From assembly GCA_016791265.1 (NCBI GenBank), contig JAEUMY010000004.1, positions 240,215 to 304,214 of the forward strand: a DNA stretch of 64,000 nt, given 5' to 3'. The translations under genes and the position numbers were made by a program. Each line of letters starts with the position of its first letter. Within the stretch, counting starts at the first letter, position 1. The stretch is from Betaproteobacteria bacterium (GTDB lineage Bacteria; Pseudomonadota; Gammaproteobacteria; Burkholderiales; Usitatibacteraceae). The notes under the pieces were generated by a model. The model searched no databases. It was not told where the DNA came from and saw nothing but the letters and a program-made list of their open reading frames with translations. Of this stretch, positions 25,016 to 33,421 are shown one piece after another.

Positions 25016-25450
25016 ATGAGAATAGTTCCAATCACGGCACTGGTGTGCGCGCTCTTGGCGTCATCCACGCCAGCACTCGCCAATCACACCATCAACTTCA
25101 CGGTCCAACTCTCCATCAGCAAGTTGGATCCCAAGGTGACGGAATTGGGCCTACACTGCATCGTTGGCAGCAAGGACCCCATCGCCACGCCTGCTGACAT
25201 ACTGGCGTCATCGGGCCAGAACCCGCCTGCGGCCAAAGTCTCCATTGGCCCGACGGCCGGATACACCGGACCGCTAAGCGTGCCGGTCACCATTCCCACG
25301 GACAAGATGTCGCAAGCGGTGAAGTGGCAGTGCGGCGTGCAGGTGAAGGGCCCCGGTGGTGTCTGGGAAAATTTTGGCGCCATCGGTGTCCCCGACTGGG
25401 CCAAGAAGTCCCCGTCGTCGAGTGCGAACAGCGTGGGCGGAAAACTCTGA
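25016..25450 (+). CDS. small secreted protein, paralogue of the one at 14746
   Basis: A 144-residue exported protein, ATG at 25016 preceded by AGAGGA, leader ending ALA. HTINFTVQLSISKLDP, Cys in LHCIV, YTGPLSVPVTIPT and KWQCGVQVK correspond one to one with the protein at 14746-15162. It stands 34 bases after the 41-residue-repeat gene and is surely in its transcript. Function unknown. Confidence 0.82.
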   Translation: MRIVPITALVCALLASSTPALANHTINFTVQLSISKLDPKVTELGLHCIVGSKDPIATPADILASSGQNPPAAKVSIGPTAGYTGPLSVPVTIPTDKMSQAVKWQCGVQVKGPGGVWENFGAIGVPDWAKKSPSSSANSVGGKL

Positions 25451-25474
25451 AGAGTTGAACTACGCCAGTGGCCG

Positions 25475-26779
25475 CTACTGAGGTGTTGAGTGGTGCGCTT
25501 GCGGGGAATCCATCAATTCTGTCATGCAGTTCGACGCCGCCGTGATCGTGCTTGCCAAATGGAGGACCGTGCCCGCCAAGGCACCCCAATCGCGCTGCAT
25601 CTGGCTTTCCACATGGCCGCGAAGATTGGGGTTCTCAATGCGTCGCAGCCAACAGGCCGCCGCCAGCGGACCGCGATGATCGCCAGAGCGCACCATCGCG
25701 GCTAGAAGCGCGTATTGATGTTCTGTCTCCAGCCCCGGATTAAATGCGTAACGCCATAGCTGCCACGCCGCTGCGTTGGCATCGATAGCGAGCAGGGCCA
25801 GCATGACCTTTCCGATTTGGCGGCTCTCATAGGATCGGGCCTCCGCATGCTTGGCGTCAGCGAAGCCATTCAGTCGCGCACGCGCATAGGCTGCCACCTC
25901 GCTCCATCCCTTTTGTGGATCGGAGGCCAAAATCAGGAGTCGCAATTCCACACCGACAAGCGACTCGATCCACGGATCGCCGCTGGCGATCCAGATCCGT
26001 GCCGCCTTTGCCACCTGGGCCGACGGCCCTGCGTAGTGGTTCAGGAGGCGCACGACAGACAATTCATCTTGCGGGAAAAAGCGCAGAACATCCGCGCGCG
26101 CACGATTGCGATCCAGATTGAACAAGAGGTCCCACACCTGTTCACCGTCCCCACTTTCCGGGCCTCGCCGCCACTGGGCGCGCAAGTGTCTGTAGACGGC
26201 TGTGCGCAGTGGCTTCGGCAAGTCCGCTGCGAAGCGGCTGGCAAGCCGCATGGTGAGTCCATGCACGACAAGGTGTTCATTCGCAGCGACACGCCGCCTC
26301 AGTTCCTGGGCGGCCCAGTCCGGATCGGCGGCTTCCGTGAGTAGCCGAGCCCACAACCGCTCGTCATCCCGCCGTCTGGCGTTGGCTGCGGCGTGCAACG
26401 CCAACAGCGTTGAAAGTTTGCGCGAGTCGGGGTTGGCTGCCATGGCGCCCAACAACGCCGGCTTGCCGGCAGTTGGAGATTCGGACACTTGATATTGATC
26501 GACCAGAAACGCCAGGCTCAGTTCCAGCCCGTTCAGATCAAGACTCGGCGGCGCGCCCCGCATTTTCCAATCGCCGGTGATGTCGCGATGCTTGGCGACC
26601 GCCTCCCGCAGACGCTCGACCTGACCCTGCCAGGCGGCGGGCTCGGATTCGCGCTGGCGCGCGGCCTCCGCCTGAAGTTGCGCAAGAATGGCGGTATCCT
26701 GACCCGCACCGAGCAACGGCATCAAGGCCAGCGCAAGACCGGCAACGACCCGGCGCAAGCGAGAAAGTGATGGAAACAA
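25475..26779 (-). CDS. exported helical-repeat protein, TTG start
   Basis: No ATG gives a sensible N-terminus. The TTG at 26779 has GAGGA four bases upstream and starts a signal peptide LFPSLSRLRRVVAGLALALM, giving 434 residues. The mature protein is almost wholly alpha-helical, Ala/Leu/Arg-rich with recurring pairs of helices (SRKLSTLLALHAAANARRR, GKVMLALLAIDANAAAWQLW), resembling HEAT/TPR-type superhelices. No catalytic motif. The longer ORF to 27187 would overlap the divergent promoters and is rejected. Its own ECF-type promoter is at 26851. Confidence 0.72.
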   Translation of the reverse strand: MFPSLSRLRRVVAGLALALMPLLGAGQDTAILAQLQAEAARQRESEPAAWQGQVERLREAVAKHRDITGDWKMRGAPPSLDLNGLELSLAFLVDQYQVSESPTAGKPALLGAMAANPDSRKLSTLLALHAAANARRRDDERLWARLLTEAADPDWAAQELRRRVAANEHLVVHGLTMRLASRFAADLPKPLRTAVYRHLRAQWRRGPESGDGEQVWDLLFNLDRNRARADVLRFFPQDELSVVRLLNHYAGPSAQVAKAARIWIASGDPWIESLVGVELRLLILASDPQKGWSEVAAYARARLNGFADAKHAEARSYESRQIGKVMLALLAIDANAAAWQLWRYAFNPGLETEHQYALLAAMVRSGDHRGPLAAACWLRRIENPNLRGHVESQMQRDWGALAGTVLHLASTITAASNCMTELMDSPQAHHSTPQ

Positions 26780-26850
26780 GTCATCCTCATTGCGAAACAG
26801 ACTCGGAGTGGCGTACGCATGCCCGGCGGGCGCTATCTCGATCCAAGGCA

Positions 26851-26876
26851 GTCGCGAACTGATTGCGCGCGGTTCA
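26851..26876 (-). promoter_or_regulatory. ECF-type promoter, exact motif
   Basis: Minus strand TGAACC (26876-26871), 16 bases, CGAC (26854-26851), 71 bases before the TTG start, which supports that start. Confidence 0.75.
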
Positions 26877-26911
26877 ACCGCCGATGAGATTTCTTTCGAC
26901 GCGGTCTGGAT

Positions 26912-26937
26912 TGAACCCCAATTCCGCCTCATCCGAC
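26912..26937 (+). promoter_or_regulatory. ECF-type promoter, exact motif
   Basis: TGAACC (26912-26917), 16 bases, CGAC (26934-26937), 31 bases before the ATG at 26969. Confidence 0.75.
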
Positions 26938-26968
26938 CCATACTCAGGCGGCGCGACTGCGGGCAGAC

Positions 26969-27622
26969 ATGATGAATCCCGCGGCTGTCAGCATCGTCAA
27001 TCACTCTTCCACAACGACCGTGTCTTTGCTTGCCATCATGCTGTCCACCGCACTCATGACGCCGACCGAACTTGATCTTCTGGAGGGCGCTCCCCCCAGC
27101 CCGGCGGTGATCGCGCATGCAGTCAACGGTCTCGTCGCCCGCGGTGAGCGCGATGCACTTCAGCACCTCCGGGCGACCGGGGATCAAGCACGTCCCCGTG
27201 CGCGCATCCGGACGTTTGAAGAGAGACGATTCTGGCTCCTGCGGTTGCTATACCAACCGCCCGCCGGAACGCCTTTGCGACCGCCGCGAATCGGCGAACT
27301 GCTGCTGCCAAACGCCTGGAAGTCCTTGCGCGCATGGCCCATGTTTCCCCTCGCCGAATCGGGAAAGAGTTGGTTCGTTCTGGCTGAAGGCCATGTACTC
27401 ATCGGAAAGGCGGAGTCGTACGAGGAATACCTCGCGTACTGCCGCGCGGCCGGGCGATTCCGTTCACAACTACTGCCCGTTCCCACCCCGGCCGAAGCGC
27501 TTGCGGATGCGGAGGCGCTGGAGCAGGCGGCGTCATGGCTTGCGTCTGACCAAGGTAAGATCGCGCTGGGCAACGATCCGTTCTGGCGCGCCGTGCGCGC
27601 GCAAGCCGAGCGGGTCCAGTGA
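26969..27622 (+). CDS. unknown protein with N-terminal hydrophobic leader
   Basis: A 217-residue protein; residues 18-30 (VSLLAIMLSTALM) may be an uncleaved anchor or signal. The rest is mixed helix/strand with PPRIGELLLPNAWKSLRAWPMFPL and a helical C-terminus. I recognise no family. First of three overlapping genes (ATGA to the next), so part of one secreted/WG-repeat operon. Confidence 0.72.
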   Translation: MMNPAAVSIVNHSSTTTVSLLAIMLSTALMTPTELDLLEGAPPSPAVIAHAVNGLVARGERDALQHLRATGDQARPRARIRTFEERRFWLLRLLYQPPAGTPLRPPRIGELLLPNAWKSLRAWPMFPLAESGKSWFVLAEGHVLIGKAESYEEYLAYCRAAGRFRSQLLPVPTPAEALADAEALEQAASWLASDQGKIALGNDPFWRAVRAQAERVQ

Positions 27623-28086
27623 TGCGGGGCGCCAACCGCCATGTCCGGCTCGCGCACCTCTTCTTTGCGTTCATGCTGGTGGTTGGCAGCGGGAGCGCAT
27701 CGGCCATGAGCAGTTGCAAACCGTTCCCACCGTTTGTCACCGCATCGGCACGCTATCCGGTGGTGGTGCATGGCAAGGTCACCGCCCGCCGCTCCGCGGA
27801 AGCTGGCGGCTACGTCTCGACATTCAGCGTGGTCAAAAGATTGAAAGGCGAACTGCCGATCAATGAGTTCCGGCTCCACGAAATAGTCTGGAACTACATC
27901 CCTGCGACCGTGGGATCGGAGTGGATATTGGTGCTCGAGCCAACCGGGTCCGGCGCGGACATCCGGCGCGGAATGTGCAGCCCCTATTTGCCTGTCGACG
28001 CTGGTCGTGTGACCGGACTCATCACCACCGAGAAAGAGCAATCCATGACGATCCAGGATGTCTATGCGCAGTTCAATGTGCGCTGA
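27622..28086 (+). CDS. small secreted NTR/TIMP-like protein (tentative)
   Basis: A 154-residue exported protein overlapping the previous stop by ATGA. Leader ends near SASA, then SSCKPFPP. VVVHGKVTARRS and FSVVKRLKGELP resemble the OB-fold of netrin/TIMP-like domains, in which an N-terminal Cys pairs with a later one (here Cys in RGMCSPY). The resemblance is by pattern only. An in-frame GTG at 27619 would add one residue. Confidence 0.65.
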   Translation: MRGANRHVRLAHLFFAFMLVVGSGSASAMSSCKPFPPFVTASARYPVVVHGKVTARRSAEAGGYVSTFSVVKRLKGELPINEFRLHEIVWNYIPATVGSEWILVLEPTGSGADIRRGMCSPYLPVDAGRVTGLITTEKEQSMTIQDVYAQFNVR

Positions 28087-29215
28087 ACTGGTTCGGCTCG
28101 TGACACTGGCCTCCGCCATCAACTTGTGTTGCGCCGCTCCCGTAAACGCCGGCAAAGCCCTGACCGCTCGACCGACACAAGCGGTGTTTCCCGTTGAGCA
28201 GGGCGGCAAGCACGGCGCCATCGATGTCACCGGCAAAGTCATCGTGCCCATCGAGTTCGATGAGCCAGTCGTCGCGAAGGAGGGCCTGGTGCGCGTGCGC
28301 AAGGGCCAGCGCACCGCCTATCTCTCGCTTGCGGGCGAGCGCGTGATCGGGCCGCAAGCGATCACCCATGCGCTGCCGAGCGAGGGCCGCATCGTCGCTT
28401 ACGGCCCCGACGATCAAGGGCGCAACCGCTACGGTTACTGGGACCTGAACGGCGGTTGGGCCATCACGCCGCGCTTTGAACACGCTGGTGACTTCCTGAA
28501 CGGGTTAGCCGTTGTGGGCAACAACGATGAATGGGGCCGAACCAAGTACGGTTACTGCGACCCGGCCGGCGAGCTGGTCATCGCGGCCGTGTATGACAAG
28601 GCCCAGCCGTTCGGCACCCAGCTGGCGCTGGTTGAGACTGCGGGTCGGCGCATGCTGATCGACCGTGAAGGCCGCGATCGCAGTCCAGCAGGTTTCGACT
28701 GGTTCGGCGCGGAGCGCGAGGGCTTTGTCCAAGTACGACTCGGAAAGCTCTTTGGCGTGGTGGATGCGACGGGCAAAACTGTGGCGGCTCCGCGCTTCAC
28801 CGCGCTGGACGACTACAAGGATGGCCGGGCCAGGTTCTGGGAGAGCGGCGCCTTCGGCTTCATCAACACCAAGGGGGAGATCGTGATTCCCGCGACACTG
28901 GCCCACGCCGATGCGTTCTCGGAAGGTCTTGCGGCGGTGCGGATTGGAGAGAAAGTGGGCTTCATGGATGGAAGCGGCCGCGTGGTCGTGGAAGCGAAAC
29001 TGGACCAAGTTCGCGCATTCTCCGACGGGGTCGCGATGGCGCGCTTGGGCAAACTCTGGGGATTCATCGACCGCGAAGGGCGCTGGCGTATCGAGCCGCG
29101 CTTTTCCTGGGCGCGACCGTTTCAGAATGGCCTCGCCTGGGTGGGGCTGCCGGGTGCGCCGCGCGGGCAGTACATCGATGTTGCCGGGCGCACGGTCTGG
29201 CGCGAGGGGCCTTAG
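28058..29215 (+). CDS. WG-repeat protein
   Basis: A 385-residue exported protein. At least six 35-45-residue WG repeats are visible: KYGYCDPAGELVIAAVYDKA, LFGVVDATGKTVAAPRF, AFGFINTKGEIVIPATLAHA, KVGFMDGSGRVVVEAKLDQV and LWGFIDREGRWRIEPRFSWA. Such repeats form beta-rich solenoids or propellers that bind other proteins; no enzymatic function is known. ATG at 28058 overlaps the previous gene by 29 bases; 28064 and 28076 are alternative starts. The leader is rich in Cys/Ala and ends near VNA. Confidence 0.88.
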   Translation: MSMRSSMCAELVRLVTLASAINLCCAAPVNAGKALTARPTQAVFPVEQGGKHGAIDVTGKVIVPIEFDEPVVAKEGLVRVRKGQRTAYLSLAGERVIGPQAITHALPSEGRIVAYGPDDQGRNRYGYWDLNGGWAITPRFEHAGDFLNGLAVVGNNDEWGRTKYGYCDPAGELVIAAVYDKAQPFGTQLALVETAGRRMLIDREGRDRSPAGFDWFGAEREGFVQVRLGKLFGVVDATGKTVAAPRFTALDDYKDGRARFWESGAFGFINTKGEIVIPATLAHADAFSEGLAAVRIGEKVGFMDGSGRVVVEAKLDQVRAFSDGVAMARLGKLWGFIDREGRWRIEPRFSWARPFQNGLAWVGLPGAPRGQYIDVAGRTVWREGP

Positions 29216-29300
29216 CAGGTTGCTGAAAAGCTCGCGGTGCGCAAGCGCGCCCGCGCCGGTCGTCGGCCGCCCTCTCCCGCATGCTAAGACGGCCGGAACA

Positions 29301-31112
29301 TCACTCGATATTCATTCGCACGACCGCCGGCAGCAGATCTCCAAACTGACTGAAGTCGACCATGATGATGTTCAGCGGGCGGCCTTTCCAGTCCTTCTCG
29401 GCCCAGCTGACAATGGTTTCGTTATTGATTCTGGCCAGGTACTCAAGTGACGACAGCGTCGCGTAGGACTGCCAGTGAGGTGTCAGAACGCCCTGATAGA
29501 CGAACAGCCTGTCGGCGGGCGGGCTTCTGGTTTCCAGATCGAGAAAGCTGCGCAGGTCCGCCATGCGCTCGGTGTTGGCCCAAGGCGATCTGACATATTG
29601 ATTCCGATTCCAGATGTTGCGATGGCGATCAAGAATCCTCTGCCCGCCGCCGGCCGGCGTATAGATGACGGCGACCTGCTTTCCCTGCGCCCACAAATCG
29701 TCAATCCGCATATTGCTGGGGTTGCCGGGCGGAATCATCTTGCCGGCAAGCGTGTGCTGCAGATGCCCCAAGAGCCGGTCATGCTCCGCATCGCCCATCG
29801 CAAAAAAGTGCTGGAAATCCAGAATGACGATTTCCAGCGGGTGGCTGTCGAGAAATGCGCTTACCGCATCGATTGCCGGCAACACCAGGTCGCCAAAGAG
29901 CGAGTGCGCGAAGCGAAGCTCAACACCATCCGGCGCAGGACGCAGATCGAAGTAGCGAACGCCAGCCTGCAATTGCTCCGCGATGGTGAGTCCTTGCGCT
30001 CTGGCGAACAGCTCGACCAACATGCGTGGCATTTTGGTAACTTCCCATGGCGCATCAGGGGAGAAATTCGAGTTCGAGGTGACGCTTGATGTGCCGCTGT
30101 CATGGGTTCCCGGCAATATCACTGAACGCAGGCTCTTGGCGGCCAACAGGGGTGAGATTCCCTTCATCCAGTTGGAACGATCGGTAAGATAGAACCCCTT
30201 GCGCGTGCTGATGGAGTCGCTTCCAATAGAGAAGCGTCCGGTCAAAAGTGACTCGCCCAGGTTGTCGAGCGCGACCGTCATGTCATTGCTGTTGTCCCCG
30301 ACGGTCTCAGGATAACTCCAGAGCGCCGTGCCGGCGGAATCCAACGAACCCACACGCACCTGGGTCGTGTTTGATCTGAGAATGTCGGCCGTCACGTTCA
30401 CCATGAGGGCATCGCCCCGGTCATTCATGGAGACTCGCGGCCCGAAACCATCGCCGATACTTGGATTTTCCGGGTTGAAAACCAGGACGCCGGCCGCAAG
30501 ATTGGCTTTGCCCGTCCTGTACCAGAGCGCCCAACCGTCGCCGCGCGTTTTCTGCACGACGAGTAGCTGATTGTTGTTGTTCAGGGACACGTTGGGCACC
30601 GACCCGGTGCTGAATTGGGCATTGCCAGACCATCGAACGGTCAAGGTATTCTGATCGACATTGCCGAACCAGCAATGAAGATTGTAGGGAAAGAGAACGT
30701 TCGCAGACTGGTGAACTTCGGCGATGCAGCCGCTGTTGTTGATGGAAACGCTCGGCCTGAAGCCAGTGTCGTAGTGGGGCTGCTCAGGGCCCCATTTGAT
30801 CAAGGGACCACTCAGCCGGCCCACGCGGTAGAACATGCGGCGACTGATCCCGTTGTTCGTTTCCTGAACTGAAATCACGACACCATCATCATTGAGCGAG
30901 ACAGATGGAAAGTAGCCCAGGTCGTAAGTCTGCTCGTCCCGCCAAAGCATGCTGACGCCGTCAGGCGAGAATTGGCCGACGCGATAGCAAAGAATGTCAG
31001 TGCCCGGCCTGACGTAGACCACGACCGCATCGCCTTGATTGTTCATGGCCGCGCTGACTTGGCGTCCGGTGCCAAGATGTTGCAAGCCAAACCACAACGG
31101 CCTGTTGCTCAT
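29301..31112 (-). CDS. phosphatidylinositol phospholipase C X-domain protein with N-terminal repeats
   Basis: A 603-residue protein. The N-terminal 330 residues are about six repeats of 45-55 residues, each with a P(S/N)VS(L/I)N(D/N)(D/N)G core, probably a beta-propeller or lectin-like wheel. The C-terminal 270 residues are a PI-PLC X domain: LPGTHDSGT with the catalytic His, GVRYFDLRP with the partner Arg/Asp, a second His in FAHSLFGD, and IVILDFQHF. No leader peptide is visible, so the location is uncertain. The start at 31112 has a G-rich ribosome site; 31136 is an alternative. Last gene of the M48 unit. Confidence 0.85.
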   Translation of the reverse strand: MSNRPLWFGLQHLGTGRQVSAAMNNQGDAVVVYVRPGTDILCYRVGQFSPDGVSMLWRDEQTYDLGYFPSVSLNDDGVVISVQETNNGISRRMFYRVGRLSGPLIKWGPEQPHYDTGFRPSVSINNSGCIAEVHQSANVLFPYNLHCWFGNVDQNTLTVRWSGNAQFSTGSVPNVSLNNNNQLLVVQKTRGDGWALWYRTGKANLAAGVLVFNPENPSIGDGFGPRVSMNDRGDALMVNVTADILRSNTTQVRVGSLDSAGTALWSYPETVGDNSNDMTVALDNLGESLLTGRFSIGSDSISTRKGFYLTDRSNWMKGISPLLAAKSLRSVILPGTHDSGTSSVTSNSNFSPDAPWEVTKMPRMLVELFARAQGLTIAEQLQAGVRYFDLRPAPDGVELRFAHSLFGDLVLPAIDAVSAFLDSHPLEIVILDFQHFFAMGDAEHDRLLGHLQHTLAGKMIPPGNPSNMRIDDLWAQGKQVAVIYTPAGGGQRILDRHRNIWNRNQYVRSPWANTERMADLRSFLDLETRSPPADRLFVYQGVLTPHWQSYATLSSLEYLARINNETIVSWAEKDWKGRPLNIIMVDFSQFGDLLPAVVRMNIE

Positions 31113-31135
31113 ATCGCCCCCCCCTGAATCGGCCA

Positions 31136-31462
31136 TCAGTGGGTTCGCCGAAACTCGAGCACGGCTTCCCAAATAGCGCGCGCTATCACTTCGTCAGTGT
31201 GCCGCCCAGTGATCTCCCGGCCAAACCAGCGCCGGAATTCTTCATCAACAATTCGCCGGACTTCAAAAAAGTTCCCCGCCTTCGCCACGCGCGGAACAAT
31301 CGTGCCCACTTCAGAATCATATTCATCCGCGGGCGCGCCGCCTTCAAGCAATCCCAACGGATCGGCCGCGTTGATCGCGGCAGCCACATTCACCACCAGG
31401 TTGACGTATCTCCGCCGGTGGATTCGATGATCCGGCGATTCGTCAGGCGCTCCGCGTCTCAT
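31136..31462 (-). CDS. small uncharacterised protein
   Basis: A 108-residue, cytosolic-looking protein with LGLLEGGAPADEYDSEVGTI and a C-terminal HTDEVIARAIWEAVLEFRR helix. Pattern and size recall short immunity or adaptor-type proteins, but I cannot name a family. It ends 23 bases before the PI-PLC start. Confidence 0.65.
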   Translation of the reverse strand: MRRGAPDESPDHRIHRRRYVNLVVNVAAAINAADPLGLLEGGAPADEYDSEVGTIVPRVAKAGNFFEVRRIVDEEFRRWFGREITGRHTDEVIARAIWEAVLEFRRTH

Positions 31463-31710
31463 TGCCAGTCCTGCCGGTCTCGTCCAGTGGCTGAGTCACC
31501 CCGGCTCAACAGGCTAGGCGCGCTCAGCGCGGCATCGGTGCGCGGGTCATGCCGCAAGTCGGCGCCGATGGCAAACGCCGCGCACGGAGAGGCGCGCTCG
31601 ATGCTCAATGCGCCGATGTCAACACCCCCTTCCCAGGACCATTGATCCACGATGACGCTGGGGATGGGAACGATAGCGAAGACGGCCCCGAAATAAATAC
31701 GCCTGGACAA
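31459..31710 (-). CDS. doubtful ORF bridging two small genes
   Basis: A TTG-start ORF that overlaps the next gene by ATGA and the previous one by 106 bases in another frame. Either an alternative frame of the gene at 31605-32009 (a frameshift between them would fuse them) or not translated. The ATGA junction is its only support. Confidence 0.25.
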   Translation of the reverse strand: MSRRIYFGAVFAIVPIPSVIVDQWSWEGGVDIGALSIERASPCAAFAIGADLRHDPRTDAALSAPSLLSRGDSATGRDRQDWQ

Positions 31711-32009
31711 GTTCGCTGCACATCAGCGGCCACGACGAAGGGTAGGCCCTCGGCCGACGGTGCCGGGATTCGCGCCATCGCGGCGGGCCGCAACCGAGTG
31801 ATGCGCCTCGCGAAATCGTAGCTGATGATGTCTTCCGCGAAAATCAGCGGCCACTCCGACAGCGTGGCGCGCGTCCAGTCGATCGCGCCTTTCGCAGCGG
31901 CGCTTTGATCTGAAGACGTATCGACAAGGTGAATGCTGAACGAATGCATGGAAGCGCTCTGCGCGGCCGGCGCCAGGATGGAGCCAAGCGGAACTGCCCG
32001 GAGGCTCAT
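31605..32009 (-). CDS. small uncharacterised protein
   Basis: A 134-residue ORF starting 23 bases after the M48 stop. It includes AEGLPFVVAADVQRTCPGVF and a SSLSFPSP segment. No leader peptide is certain. The end is questionable because an overlapping frame (31459-31710) continues in a protein-like way; a sequencing indel near 31.68 kb would join them. Not recognised. Confidence 0.5.
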   Translation of the reverse strand: MSLRAVPLGSILAPAAQSASMHSFSIHLVDTSSDQSAAAKGAIDWTRATLSEWPLIFAEDIISYDFARRITRLRPAAMARIPAPSAEGLPFVVAADVQRTCPGVFISGPSSLSFPSPASSWINGPGKGVLTSAH

Positions 32010-32032
32010 CCCAGTCCGCCTTGCGGGACAAC

Positions 32033-32788
32033 TCAGGCGATTTGCTTTTTCATGCGCTCAGCGCGTTCCTTGGGCGAAGGATGTGTGGACAACCAATTGC
32101 TGTCGCCGCCGCCGGAAAGCTTGACCAGTTTTTCGAGCGCGCTCACAGCCGCCTTGCGGTCGTACTTGCGGCGGGACATGAATTGCAATGCGTAGTCGTC
32201 CGCCTCGCGTTCGTTGCCCTGGGAATGCTGGGCGCGCACGACTTTCACGAACAGGTCTCCGAGTTGACCGTCGGCCAGGTGCGCGTGCTTGCTGCCCGAG
32301 GATGCCACCGCCTTCTGCGTGGCACTGGACGCGAGCGCCGTCTGCATGCGCTTCTTGCTATGGCCGTGCTTGACGTGGCCGATCTCGTGACCGATTACAT
32401 AACGGATTTCATCATCGGTCATCATGTCCATGAGCCCGCTGTAAAGGCGAATGGTGCCATCGGCCATGGCGAAAGCATTGACGTCCTTGGTGAGATAGAC
32501 CTTGTAGTTGAGCCGCAGGCCCTGATCCTCGCCAAGTCCTTGGGTCAGCACAACAAGGCGCTTGGCATAGGCATTTCCCGAAGGTGCAATCTGCGCCTTG
32601 CGATCCATGAGCCCCGCCATCTGTGAAGCATAGGCGCGAACTTCCTCATCGCTGAGCGTCGCCGCCTTGGCCGCGTCCTTGGCGGCCCCGAGCATGCCTC
32701 CCACGTCTACCCTGGCCAGCGCGGCCTCCGGATGTGCGGCCAACCAAATGCCTGCGGGCGCTGCCAGCAGGATGTCCCGTCGATTCAT
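32033..32788 (-). CDS. M48-family zinc metallopeptidase
   Basis: A 251-residue exported protease. The leader is MNRRDILLAAPAGIWLAAHP with a twin-Arg that could also be read by Tat (no consensus S/T-RRxFLK). HEIGH at 134-138 and the downstream Glu in GNEREADDYAL give the full zinc site; STHPSPKERAERM closes the domain as in BepA/LoiP-like proteins. Likely periplasmic quality control or lipid-side proteolysis. AAAGGAGA upstream. Second gene of the unit from the promoter at 33214. Confidence 0.9.
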   Translation of the reverse strand: MNRRDILLAAPAGIWLAAHPEAALARVDVGGMLGAAKDAAKAATLSDEEVRAYASQMAGLMDRKAQIAPSGNAYAKRLVVLTQGLGEDQGLRLNYKVYLTKDVNAFAMADGTIRLYSGLMDMMTDDEIRYVIGHEIGHVKHGHSKKRMQTALASSATQKAVASSGSKHAHLADGQLGDLFVKVVRAQHSQGNEREADDYALQFMSRRKYDRKAAVSALEKLVKLSGGGDSNWLSTHPSPKERAERMKKQIA

Positions 32789-32823
32789 GTCATGTCTCCT
32801 TTCGCGTCATTGTCGTCGTCACG

Positions 32824-33161
32824 TCAGCACTTGAGCGCTGGAGCCGCCGTCGCCTTGAAGTTGTCCTCCATCCGCTTGCAGCTCGCGGCGAGTGCGCTTT
32901 TGTCAGCGACCTTGGCCCATTCAGTCCGATTCAAATCCATCTGTTGCTTGAATTGCGCAATCGCGGGGTTGCCAGCGCCAGCCTTTTCCACGCAAGCTGT
33001 CACTGTCCGCAAGTAGGACTCACACTCTACCGGAACCCCCCCCCGGATTTCGCGGTCGCAACCGGTGCGGGCGCCTTGGAGCGAGCGGCCAGGAGCAGAC
33101 CGGCGAGAAGGATGAACGCGCAGCGCGGCAGTTCGAGCTTGGGTTGGCGCGGGTGGCACAT
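32824..33161 (-). pseudogene. small secreted Cys protein split by a G9 tract
   Basis: The ATG at 33161 opens a signal peptide in one frame (PRCAFILLAGLLLAARS), which runs into nine G and then stops at TAG. The other frame continues with ECESYLRTVTACVEKAG and ends in TAAPALKC, a typical small secreted four-Cys domain. One extra G, or two fewer, in the tract (33036-33044) would join them. So it is a frameshifted gene, a phase-variable one, or a homopolymer sequencing error. It leads the operon with M48 and PI-PLC. Confidence 0.7.
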
Positions 33162-33213
33162 TGATTCATGGCATCTCCGTGAGCATCAGTCCGATTTCCG
33201 CCCCAAATTGTGG

Positions 33214-33239
33214 GTCGGCGATGGGGCATTGAAGGTTCA
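33214..33239 (-). promoter_or_regulatory. ECF-type promoter, exact motif
   Basis: Minus strand TGAACC (33239-33234), 16 bases, CGAC (33217-33214), 52 bases before the ATG at 33161. Confidence 0.75.
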
Positions 33240-33347
33240 ATGCGGTACACGCTCGCGGCGAAGTCGGCCACCCTCCCCGCGATCAAGCGTGGCCATTGTG
33301 CAGGCCCAGGAGACACGTCGACCGCGCGCTGGGAATGTGCCAGGGCT

Positions 33348-33373
33348 TGAACCACCACCTCACAACGTACGAC
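33348..33373 (+). promoter_or_regulatory. ECF-type promoter, exact motif
   Basis: TGAACC (33348-33353), 16 bases, CGAC (33370-33373), 48 bases before the diguanylate cyclase ATG. The 260-base divergent spacer holds this site and the one at 33214 and nothing else noted. Confidence 0.75.
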
Positions 33374-33421
33374 CGAAATGGACCACCCATTCGATAACGG
33401 GATCCGGGCTCAACAGAAGCC

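Noticed and set aside
26780..27187. N-terminal extension of the helical-repeat gene
   Set aside because: It would cross both divergent promoters and the start of the plus-strand operon, and would bury the signal peptide.
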